DNA from: Rhodoferax sp.
Lineage (GTDB): Bacteria > Pseudomonadota > Gammaproteobacteria > Burkholderiales > Burkholderiaceae_C
Direction: 5' to 3'
Assembly (NCBI GenBank): GCA_030645355.1
Contig: JAUSNJ010000048.1
Span: 1-60,310 of the forward strand
DNA length: 60,310 bases
The translations under genes were made by a program, and so were the position numbers. This document shows positions 9,270 through 18,500 of this stretch, one piece after another. The stretch's first letter is position 1; each line of letters opens with the position of its first letter. The notes below the pieces were generated by a model, which saw nothing but the letters and a program-made list of their open reading frames with translations, was not told the DNA's origin and ran no database searches.

Positions 9270-10094
9270 ATGAGCAGCGCACCGTCCACCGCCGAAGCCG
9301 TCATCGCCATGCGCCAGGTCGGGACCCGCTTTGGGGACCACGTGGTGCACGCGGGGCTGGACCTGGAGGTACAGCGGGGCGAAATATTTGCGGTGATTGG
9401 CGGCAGTGGCTCGGGCAAATCAACACTGCTGCGCGAGATGATCCTGCTGCAGAAGCCCAGCGAAGGCACGATTCAGGTGCTGGGCGTGCCGCTGGAAGAC
9501 ATTGACGACGCCGCCGCGTTGGCGCTGCGCCAGCGCTGGGGTGTGATGTTCCAGCATGGCGGTTTGTTTGGGTCGCTCACGGTGCTGGAAAACATCGGCC
9601 TGCCACTGCGTGAACACACCGACCTGGCGGACCCGTTGATCGATGAGATCGCGCACTGGAAACTGTCCATGGCCGGGCTCAAGGCCGAGGTGGCATCACA
9701 GTATCCGTCCGAACTCAGCGGCGGCATGATGAAGCGCGCCTCGCTGGCCCGGGCGTTGGCGCTGGACCCGGAGCTGCTGTTTTTGGACGAACCCACGGCC
9801 GGCCTGGACCCCGACAGCGCGGCCGGTGTGGACACACTGGTGCGCACGCTGCGCGACCTGTACGGCCTGACCATTGTGATGATCACCCACGACCTGGACT
9901 TGCTGTGGCAGGTGGCCGACCGGGTGGCCGTACTGGCCGATGGCAAGGTGCAGGCAACGGGGTCCATGGACGAACTCTGCCGCACCGACAACCCCCTGGT
10001 GCGGCCTTTCTTTGACGGCCCGCGCGCCCGCGGCGCGCAGCAGCAGGCCCAGACCCCACAAACCACCCAGGAGCCGGCATGGAAACCAAAGTGA
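9270..10094 (+). CDS. MlaF-type ABC transporter ATP-binding protein
   Basis: A 274-residue ATPase with Walker A (GGSGSGKST, Lys50), Q loop (MFQHGGLFGSLTV), ABC signature (LSGGMMKRASLARAL), Walker B (LLFLDEPTAGLDP) and H loop (ITHDLD). The ELSGGM-KR signature and the FGSLTV stretch are typical of the Mla/Ttg2A subfamily. ATG 9270 follows the permease stop by one base, and the 3' end overlaps the MCE gene by 16 bases, so translation is probably coupled. It should power the permease on the cytoplasmic face of the inner membrane. Confidence 0.95.
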   Translation: MSSAPSTAEAVIAMRQVGTRFGDHVVHAGLDLEVQRGEIFAVIGGSGSGKSTLLREMILLQKPSEGTIQVLGVPLEDIDDAAALALRQRWGVMFQHGGLFGSLTVLENIGLPLREHTDLADPLIDEIAHWKLSMAGLKAEVASQYPSELSGGMMKRASLARALALDPELLFLDEPTAGLDPDSAAGVDTLVRTLRDLYGLTIVMITHDLDLLWQVADRVAVLADGKVQATGSMDELCRTDNPLVRPFFDGPRARGAQQQAQTPQTTQEPAWKPK

Positions 10095-10936
10095 GCTACA
10101 CCATCGTCGGGGCCTTTGTGCTGGGCCTTGGCGCGGTGCTGATTGCCGGCGTGCTGTGGCTGGCCTCGGGCGGGGCCTGGCAAAAAGACTATGACCGCTA
10201 TCTGGCGATTGAGAATGAATCGGTGGCGGGCCTGAACCTGAATGCACCGGTCAAGTACAACGGGGTGGACGTAGGCAAGGTGCAGCGCATCGACCTGGAC
10301 CATGCCGATCCGCAGCGCGTCATCCTGTCGTTTGATATCGAGCGCGGCACGCCGGTGAAAGAGGACACGATTGCCATTTTGAAGACCCAGGGCATTACCG
10401 GCATTACCTACGTGGAACTCAGTGGTGGAGCCGTAGGCTCGCCGCCACTGCAGACGGTCGCACCCAATCACTACCCCGTGATCCAGACCCGCCCCTCGCT
10501 GAGCGCACGGCTGGAAAACATTCTCACCAGCGTGCTGGGCAAACTCGACAGCACCTCGAACAACATCAATTCCGTGCTCAGCGATGAGAACAAGGCGGCG
10601 TTCAAAGACATCTTGCGCAACAGCGCAGAGGCCACGGCAAAGATCGGGCCGCTGATTGACAAGGTCGGGCGCAGTGCCGATGCGGTTGGGAAAATGGGCG
10701 GCGACCTCTCCAACGCGGGCGCCAGTGCCGCCAAGGCCGCCGATGGCCTGGGCGCGGGCGTCAAACGCCTGGGCACCGACACGCTGCCGGAGCTGGAACA
10801 TTTGCTGGGCGAACTGGGCACCCTGAGCAACTCACTGAAGCGCCTGAGCGATCAAACCACCCGCGACCCCAGCGGTCTGATCTTCGGGCACAAACCGGTC
10901 CCCAACGGGCCTGGTGAAACGGACACTAAACCATGA
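10079..10936 (+). CDS. MlaD/MCE-domain substrate-binding protein
   Basis: A 285-residue protein with one N-terminal membrane anchor (about 8-30, VGAFVLGLGAVLIAGVLWL) followed by a single MCE domain (about 40-120: LNAPVKYNGVDVGKV, DTIAILKTQGITGITYVEL). The rest is helical and Ala/Lys-rich. MCE proteins form hexameric rings in the periplasm that carry lipids to or from the permease. It is longer than E. coli MlaD (about 180), with an extended helical C terminus, as seen in PqiB/MlaD-like proteins paired with a lipoprotein. The following gene overlaps it by four bases (ATGA). Confidence 0.93.
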   Translation: METKVSYTIVGAFVLGLGAVLIAGVLWLASGGAWQKDYDRYLAIENESVAGLNLNAPVKYNGVDVGKVQRIDLDHADPQRVILSFDIERGTPVKEDTIAILKTQGITGITYVELSGGAVGSPPLQTVAPNHYPVIQTRPSLSARLENILTSVLGKLDSTSNNINSVLSDENKAAFKDILRNSAEATAKIGPLIDKVGRSADAVGKMGGDLSNAGASAAKAADGLGAGVKRLGTDTLPELEHLLGELGTLSNSLKRLSDQTTRDPSGLIFGHKPVPNGPGETDTKP

Positions 10937-11553
10937 AAACACTTCGACTGCTGGCCGTCAGTGTGGCTGCTGCAAGCCTGTGTGCCTGCAGCATGCTGCA
11001 GCCCAAGGCCGTCACACCGCCGGCCTTCTATGCGCTGGAGGCTGGCCGGCCATCCGGCACGGCCCCTGGACCGGTGTCCACCGCCCAGGCAACATCGACC
11101 CTGGTCATCAGCCCCGTGCGCGCCGCATCGGGCTTTGACAGCCAGCGCATCATCTACGTGCGCGAGCCGCACAAGCTGGAATACTTTGCGCGCAGCGAGT
11201 GGATCGACACCCCGGCCCGCATGCTGGGGCCGCTGCTGGTCGCGTCCATCACGCACACCGGCGCTTTCAAGGCCGTCGTGATGACGCCCGGCTCAGCCAG
11301 TGGCGAGCTGCGGCTGGACAGCGAGATTGTCCGTTTGCAACAAGACTTTCGGACCCGTCCCAGCCGCGTGCAATTCACGTTGCGCGTCTATCTGGTGGAC
11401 GAAAAGACCCGTCGGGTACTGACCTGGCGTGAGTTTGATGGAGACCTTGCAGCCACCCGTGACGACCCGTATGCGGGTGTGGTGGCGGCCAACCAGGTGG
11501 TTCAGACGGTACTGCAGCAGGTGTCGCAGTTCTTGGCGCAACGGCCTAACTGA
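10933..11553 (+). CDS. ABC-type transport auxiliary lipoprotein (PqiC-like)
   Basis: A 206-residue protein with a signal peptide and lipobox (SLCAC, Cys18), then a domain containing FYALEAG, LVISPVRAASGFDSQRIIYVR and LDSEIVRLQQDF. This matches the family of outer-membrane lipoproteins that accompany MCE transporters (PqiC/YmbA type), where the protein sits at the outer-membrane end of the MCE tunnel. ATGA overlap with the MCE gene. It ends the operon; a type 1 repeat and a weak hairpin follow. There is no MlaC-type shuttle in this operon. Confidence 0.88.
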   Translation: MKTLRLLAVSVAAASLCACSMLQPKAVTPPAFYALEAGRPSGTAPGPVSTAQATSTLVISPVRAASGFDSQRIIYVREPHKLEYFARSEWIDTPARMLGPLLVASITHTGAFKAVVMTPGSASGELRLDSEIVRLQQDFRTRPSRVQFTLRVYLVDEKTRRVLTWREFDGDLAATRDDPYAGVVAANQVVQTVLQQVSQFLAQRPN

Positions 11554-11566
11554 ACCTATTGTGAGA

Positions 11567-11624
11567 CTAATGGGCCTCTAGCCCTCGTGAAATATGAATA
11601 AATAGCTATGTATTTTGTAGCATT
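11567..11624 (+). repeat. Dispersed repeat type 1, copy 2
   Basis: GGGCCTCTAGCCCTCGT followed by an AT-rich tail with AATAGCTATG and TTGTAGCA, matching the other type 1 copies. It lies just after the lipoprotein stop codon at the end of the Mla-type operon. Confidence 0.78.
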
Positions 11625-11645
11625 CACCACCACGCATCGCCAGGT

Positions 11646-11678
11646 CGGTGGGCTGGGTATCCCTTCGTCGGCCCACCG
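11646..11678. terminator. Weak terminator-like hairpin between convergent genes
   Basis: The arms CGGTGGGC and GCCCACCG (8 base pairs, 17-base loop) sit between the convergent Mla-type operon and the BON gene ending at 11721. There is no T run on either side, so a rho-independent terminator is not proven. Confidence 0.3.
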
Positions 11679-11720
11679 GCCCCGCCAACACATCTGTTGC
11701 GGAGCCAGGGACTCAGGCTA

Positions 11721-12035
11721 TCAAGGACGGACGGTGATCTCGTTGCGAACCGACACGACGCCCTTGACGCCACGGGCAATGGCTTCCGCAGTGGCGCGCT
11801 CGGCGCTGTTCTTGGCAAAGCCGGACAGCATGACCGTGCCGTTCAGGGTTTCGACCTTGATCGACGCGGCATCCACCTGTTTGTTCTCGATGAATCGGGA
11901 TTTGATCAGGGTGGTGATGCCGGTGTCATCCACATAGGCGCCCACGGTTTCCTGGCCGCGCTGGACGGCACAGCCGGTGGCGGTCAGCATGACGATGGCA
12001 GAAATGGCAATGGCGAGGGTGCGACGGATGTACAT
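11721..12035 (-). CDS. BON domain-containing lipoprotein, single domain
   Basis: A 104-residue protein: signal peptide with a weak lipobox (TATGC, Cys22), then one BON domain (about 38-104) with TGITTLIKSRF, SIKVETLNGTVMLSGFAKN and a VKGVVSVRNEI end. It is a smaller relative of the lipoprotein at 7424-8002 and should be a periplasmic or outer-membrane stress protein that binds lipid. A perfect 16-base palindrome (12110-12125) lies about 80 bases upstream and resembles the sites before its paralogue. The collagen-like gene upstream on the same strand is about 100 bases away. Confidence 0.9.
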   Translation of the reverse strand: MYIRRTLAIAISAIVMLTATGCAVQRGQETVGAYVDDTGITTLIKSRFIENKQVDAASIKVETLNGTVMLSGFAKNSAERATAEAIARGVKGVVSVRNEITVRP

Positions 12036-12109
12036 GGTGGATCTCCAGTGAATAGAACAAATAAAAACAGACTGACCAGCGGACTATAAAAATGCGCGGC
12101 GGGTTCGTC

Positions 12110-12125
12110 GGTGCGCTAGCGCACC
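12110..12125. promoter_or_regulatory. CRP-like palindrome, site 2 (perfect 16-base palindrome)
   Basis: GGTGCGCTAGCGCACC is a perfect palindrome, fitting GTGC-N6-GCAC. It lies 75-90 bases before the BON gene start (12035, minus). Confidence 0.55.
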
Positions 12126-12136
12126 GTGGGCGAGCC

Positions 12137-12475
12137 CTATTTCTGAACGGGAACGACGATGATGGTGTCGCCCGGCTTGCCGGTGCGGCCGGTGTCACCC
12201 TTGGCGCCGTCGTAGCCCGGTGCACCGGTTGCGCCCGAGTTGCCCTGGTTGCCCGTGGCACCGGTCGCGCCGGTAGAGCCGGTGGCGCCGGTCTCGCCGG
12301 CAGGGCCTGGCACTGGAACGTTGGCCCCTGTGCTTCCCGTCGCGCCGGTGGCGCCGGTTGCACCGGCAGGGCCTGGCACCAGGACCACCGCAGGTGGTGC
12401 CGTGCTGGCAGGGTTGCAGGCGCACAGGACCAAGGTGGCCAACACGGTGGCAATTGTCAAAGAAGTAGTTTTCAT
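12137..12475 (-). CDS. Collagen-like (Gly-X-Y) repeat lipoprotein
   Basis: A 112-residue protein starting at ATG 12475 (MKTTSLTI). A signal peptide ends in the lipobox LCAC (Cys20). From about residue 34 to 103 it is almost all Gly-X-Y triplets (GPA, GAT, GST, GET, GNQ, GAP, GYD, GKP), about two dozen of them, followed by a short hydrophobic tail (TIIVVPVQK). Bacterial proteins of this type fold as collagen triple helices on the cell surface or in the periplasm; here the Cys suggests membrane anchoring. Function is unknown. A GTGC-N6-CCAC palindrome lies 65-80 bases upstream. Confidence 0.88.
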   Translation of the reverse strand: MKTTSLTIATVLATLVLCACNPASTAPPAVVLVPGPAGATGATGATGSTGANVPVPGPAGETGATGSTGATGATGNQGNSGATGAPGYDGAKGDTGRTGKPGDTIIVVPVQK

Positions 12476-12538
12476 GGATTCCTCGTAAAGGGTTGGTTGG
12501 TAGACCACTGCAGAGTAGCCCGCGCTGTGGAACCGGTC

Positions 12539-12554
12539 TGTGCGCTAGGCCACA
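12539..12554. promoter_or_regulatory. CRP-like palindrome, site 3
   Basis: TGTGC-GCTAGG-CCACA, one base off a perfect match to TGTGC-N6-GCACA. It lies 65-80 bases before the collagen-like gene (12475, minus) and overlaps the last codons and TAG stop of the glucan synthase gene. Confidence 0.45.
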
Positions 12555-15500
12555 GGCAACGCAATCACAAAACAGCTTTGCGCCGCCAGGTCGACCCAGC
12601 GCAGGCTTTGTCCGGGACGCAGCGCCTGCGCATCCAGCGGTGTCGTGGCATCCAGGGCATCGCCCAGGCTCGCACGCATCAGGATGAAGTGCATGGTGCG
12701 CGCATCCCGCACCAGCGTCAGCTCTGCCCGGCGCCAGTGCGCGGGCAGGCAGGGATGGAAGACCAGCTCCTGCGCGTCCACCTGCAGGCCAAAAATGGAT
12801 TCAATGGCCCCCCGGTGCATCCAGGCTGCAGCCCCGGTGTACCAACTCCAGCCACCACGCCCGACATACGGGGGCTGGGTGTAGACATCACCAGCCATGG
12901 CATAGGGCTCCACACCATAGACCGGGCCACGGGAGGGATGGCTGGCGCGGTGGGCCGGACTCAGATAGGTGAAGTAGCGGTAGGGGTCATCACTCTCGCC
13001 CGGCGGGTCGCCAGCATCCCTGGCGTGGGCCGCCAGCGCCATCAGGGCCCAGACCCCGGCGTGCGAGTATTGGCCGCCATTTTCGCGAACACCGGGCGGG
13101 TAGGCCTGGATGTAGCCCGCGCTGGGTAGCGCGAGACTCAGCGGCGGGTCCAGCAGCTTGATGAGCCCATGGTCCACGTCCACCAGCTGCGCGTCCATGG
13201 CCCGTAGCGCGGCGCTCTGCTGGCTGGTGTCTGCGGCCCCGGACAGTGCGGACCAGGCCTGGGCAATCAGGTCGATGCGGGCTTCCGCGTTGGCGCTCGA
13301 TCCCAAGGCCTGCCCGTCGTCAAAGAAGGCTCTCTTGAACCACTTGCCGTCCCATGCGGGGCCCTGGAGTGCGAGCTTCCAGCCCTGCAGCGCGGCCTCC
13401 CAGTGGTGCGTGCGGTCGACTTCGCCACGCGCTTGGGCCAGGGGCACGAAGTCTGCCACCAGCCGGCACAGAAACCAGCCCAGCCAGACCGATTCACCAC
13501 GGCCCTCGATGCCGACCCGATTCATGCCATCGTTCCAGTCACCACTGCCCATCAAGGGCAGGCCGTGCACCCCCACACGCAGGCTGCGGTCAATGGCGCG
13601 CGCGGCATGCTCATAGACCGACGCCTCCTGGGTGTTGACGGTGGGCGTGTAGTACGCGTCTTCGGCTCCATCGGGGATGGCAGCTCCGTCCAGAAAAGGC
13701 ACCCGCTGCTCGAGCAGCGCCACGTCGCCCGTGGCGCGCACATAGTGGGTGCAGGCGTAGGCCAGCCACAGCAGATCGTCCGAGAAATGGGTGCGCACAC
13801 CGGCACCGGTTGGCGCATGCCACCAGTGCTGCACATCGCCCTGCTCAAACTGGCGCGACGCACACAGCACAATTTGGGCACGCAACATGTCCGGTGCGGC
13901 CCACGCCAGTGCCATGGCATCCTGCAACTGGTCGCGAAATCCGGTGGCACCGCCGGCCTGGTAGAAGCCTGCCTTGGCCCACAGTCTGCAGGTCACCGTC
14001 TGGTACAGCAGCCAGCGGTTGACCATCGCATCGAACAGCGGATCGGGCGTCTTGACCGTGGTAGCACCCAACAACTGGCCCCACAGGCTGTGCACGGCTT
14101 CCATGCGGCTCTCCGGTGGCACGGCAGCGGACAGGGTGGCCAGTTGGATGGCGGCCTCCCTGTTTTCGGCATAGCCCAGCAGAAAGACGCGCTCGCCGGA
14201 TGCGCCCGCCGCCAGCTCCATCGGCGAGGCGATGGCAGCGCAGGGGTCCAGCCCGGAGCCGCTACGCTGTCCCAATCGGTCTGGCAACACGGCTTGCCCC
14301 AGGGGGTCAAGCCACTCGCGTCGGTCGCAGGTCCAGTCATCCGTGGGGCCGGCAGGGCCGGCCATGCACAGAAACGCCGTGCCCTCGCCAAACCCGGCCG
14401 CGCGCTCGCGTTGGCTCGCCAACAGGACCGTGGGACTGCCTTCGGATAGCCTGCCCTGGTGGCACGCGGTCTGAACCGTGTTGCGGTCCGCGCGGTTGGC
14501 GCCCATCAGCCATTCCGCGATGGCGGCGATGCGCAGATGCTGCGTCTTCTGACCCTGGTTGATGATGACCAGCTTGACCTGCTTGACCGATGTGCGGGCG
14601 TCCACGCACCAGGTCACGCGTACCTCCAGGTCCCCATGGTGGTGGCTGACCACGCTATACCCCTGGCCATGGCGTATCTGGTACCGGGCGCCCCGCGCAC
14701 CCCAGGCGTTAGCAGCCGCACTCCAGGTCTCACCGGTCCTGCGGTCCTGCAACAGGAACCATTCGGCGGGCGGGTCTGCCACCGGGTCGTTGGACCAGGC
14801 CGTCAGCTGGTTGAGGCGGCTGTTGATGGCCCAGGTGTAGCCACTGCCAGCCTCGGACAGTTGCGCGCCAAAGCCGGGATTGGACAACACGTTGATCCAG
14901 GGCCTGACCGGGCGCGCACTGGTGCTGACCGCAAACTCAAACTCGGCGCCGTCGTCGGAAAAACGGCCCACCGGCGCGGAGACAGCAGAGCCGGCGCGGG
15001 GGCTGTGGTGGACCATAGTCGCGCGGGGCGCCTCCTGGAGCGTCGCCCATGCGATGGCATGCAAGTCCATCCAGTCCTGCACATGGTGTGCCAGGGGACG
15101 CCCGTCCGCATACAGCCGGAACCGGGCCAGTGCCTTGAGGGTACTGAGTTCGTCCACCGACAGCGCGTCGGAGCGCAACAGATAGAACCCCGTGCAGGGC
15201 GCTCGCGTCTGCCGGGCGGCATCCAGCACATGGCGCTCGCGCAGGGCTTCGATTTCACGGTGCAAGGCCATCACATAGGACACGGGCTCCGAATTGACCA
15301 CCACCAGGTCACACGCAACGCCGCCCCACGACCACAGATTCAGCAGCTGTGCCAGCGCGCGCAGCATGCCCACGCCCTGCGCCGCACCGGCCGACACCAG
15401 AATCAGGGGCCGATCGCCGGAGATGCCAAATCGCCACAGCAAGCGGCGGTCGCAGACCCCCGCCTTGCTGTTGGGCGCATCTGGCGCACGCATGGGCATG

Positions 15501-18500
15501 CGGGTCAGGCTCAGCACCAGGGCGGTCGTCAGCGACTGCATCGCGGAAAAATTTTCGGCATTGATGCGCAGGGCGCGCAAACGGATGCTGGTCAGGGTTG
15601 CCGACATCAGGGAGGCCCTGCGGACGTTGTTGGGCTGGCGGTATTTGTCGATCACCGCGTGCAGGGTCTCCGCGTTGTCGGACACAGCGGTTGCAAAGGT
15701 CAACTGGATCCGGGCCATGGGCGCAATGCGCAGTTGAACCGCCAGGGCGCAGAACGGGTCCAGACCCGTGTCCAGCAGCTTGCTGGCCTGGTTCGATGGT
15801 CCGGGCACGGGGTCCAGCGATGCCAGTGGGCTGGCCGGGCAATGGTTGCGCCCCAACCAGCGTTGACGGTCGGTTTGGATGCGCGTGCCCAACACCCGCG
15901 GATCCGATGTGGTCAGGAAATGCGCCAGCTGCACACCCTGCTCGGATGGCAGGCGTGGCTTGCGCTCAAACAGCAGCGCCTGGTGCCGGTTCAACCATTG
16001 CGCACGCACAAACAGGTTGGTGAAGGCGGGGTGCGCTTCGTCGGCGAGCCGGTCTGCCAGCGTGACCTCGAACGCCGATATGAGTTCAATGTGCAGGGTG
16101 CGATCGCTGACATTGCGCAGCTCCACACTGCGAAATTCGATGTCGTCCTCCGGGCTGACCCAAACGGTGGTTTGCGCATGCAAGTCAGCCCATGCGGCAT
16201 CAAAGCACACGCGGTCCGCGTGGTAGACGCTTTGGTAGGTCGCGTCCGGGTCAGGCGCCGGATGCTGGGTGAGCGACACCGGGCTGGACAGCGGGTCCCT
16301 GCGCACATAGAAAAAACTTCCCCGGTCATCGCGCAGTGCGTCATCGCGCTGGCGGGTGATGCCGGTCTGGCCCCATCGGCTCCAGCCGGCGCCATTGGCC
16401 CGCAAGGCCACGCTGTAGCGTCCATTGGACAGCAGATGCGTGGGCTCCACGGCCGTCAAGCCCGGAAGCACCTCGCGCAGCAGACCCGGTGAGCGCCGCC
16501 GTTGCCGCGCCAGGGGACGTACGTCGGCGCGCGGAGCGTACAGTACAGAGACTTCCCGCGGCACCCGTTCGTGCAACAGGGACGCCACGGCCTCCAGGGG
16601 TGCGTTGGCCATGCCCCAGCGCTGCGCCGGAGCGCCCAGCAGCACATGGGCCAGCGAGACGATGCTCATGCCCTGGTGGTGGGCCATGACGGTGTTGACC
16701 AGCGAAAACGGCCGGTCACTGCCACTGACCTGGCGCGCCGGGGTGTAGTCCAGCGCCTCGACAAATCCATAGCGCCCCCGGGCACCCAGGCCTTCCAGGG
16801 TGCGGAAATTTTCCACCGCGAGGCGCGGTGCAATCAGCGCAGCCAGAGCCGTGGCATAGGGTGCGATGACCAACTCATCGGGCGGGGTGCGGCGCAGGGC
16901 CAGCCGTGGAACGCCTTGTGGGGCGTACTGGTAGGCCAGTGTTTCGTCCGAGGCCGCATAGGCCGACTCCGATATGCCCCATGGCAGGCCCTGCGTCCGG
17001 GCGAACAGGGCCTGCTCGCGCAGGGCGGCATCACAGGCCGCCTGCAGCACGCTACCGGGCGGCTCGGCCAGGACCAGGCTGGGCATCAGGTATTCAAACA
17101 TCGAGCCGGTCCAGGAACGCAGTCCCACGCTGCGACCGACCGCGAAAAATGGACGTCCGAGCGACGCCCAATGGCGAACCGGCACGTCGCCCTTTGCAAT
17201 GGCCAGCAGACTGGTTAGGCGAGACTCCGACGCCATCAGGTCATAGAACCCCGCATCGCGCTGGAGTTCGGCCACCCGGTAGCCAATGTGAAACAGGTGG
17301 CGTTTGCGGTGGTAGAGAAAGCTGAAATCGGCCTGCCACGCCAGGTCGGTGTACGCCCGTGCCAGTGCGTGGAGGCGCTCGCGGGCGGCTGCCTGGCCCG
17401 CGTGCTGGTCCAGCGCGACCGATTGCAGCAGAGCCCGGTGGTCCGCCAGCAGCCACCGCAACTCCTCACGCTGTGCGGGTGGCAAACCGGAGCGTCCCGC
17501 CAGCAGGGGTGCCAGGCGATTGCGCGACGCCACGGTGGCACGCTGCGATGCCGTTGCGTCAAACGGCGTGGCAGCCAATTCCAGGCAGGCTTGCGCGACG
17601 GCCAGCAAATGCCCGACCAGATTTCCGCTGTCCACCGTCGACACGTACATCGGCATCAGGGGGGCACAGGTTTGCGTGTCGTACCAGTTCAGAAAGTGAC
17701 CGCGGTGGCGCTGCAGGGTGTGCAGCGTGGCAAGCGTGGCCTCCAGACGTGCGAGGAGATCCTGTGTGCCGATCCAGCCAAACTGGCGTGCGCAACAGGC
17801 GCTCAAAAGGTACAGGCCCATATTGGTCGGCGAGGTCCGGTGGGCGACCATGTCGTGGGGCGTCAGCTGCAAATTGTCCGGTGGCAGGTGGTTGTCTTGC
17901 GGCCCCACGCAACGTTCGAACAGACGCCAGGTGTCACGCGCGATGCCTTCCAGATAGACGAGGTCGTGCGCAGGGATCTCCGCCGCAACGGCGACCGCGC
18001 GGGGCCGGCTGACCCACCAGGTCCAGATCGGAGATCCCGCCCACAGCAGGCACACTGCCAGGGCAAGCGCGGGATGGGGAGTGCCCATCAGAAGCAGGGC
18101 GATCAACACCAGCAGTGCCACCAGAGGTTCGATCCAGTGCAGTCGTGCAACGGCCTTGAGTTCGGTTCTGGCCTGCGACTGCGCCACCGCAGCGGTGGTC
18201 CACTGCAGCAACTGGCGGCGACTGAACGCCATGCGGTACAGCGCGCGGACAATGGCATCGACCGCCAGCAGCGACTGTTGCAACAGCTGTGCGACGTGCC
18301 ACAGGCCGCCGCACAGCCCCCGTGCCAGATCCATCGCAGCCTCTGCAAAAAAATGCCCTTTTGCAAGGTCGTAGCGATGGGGAGAAAAGCCGGCCAGTGA
18401 TCCCATCAGTGCGCCGGCAGAAAATGCCAGATAGACCAGCACCAGGGCCACCCAGGGCGACATCACGGCACCCGCCAGCGCCAACACCAAAAGGACCAGC

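Noticed and set aside
14459..16492. A long plus-strand open frame (677 codons) across ndvB
   Set aside because: It is an antisense shadow of the glucan synthase; no recognisable protein, and the ndvB frame is full length.
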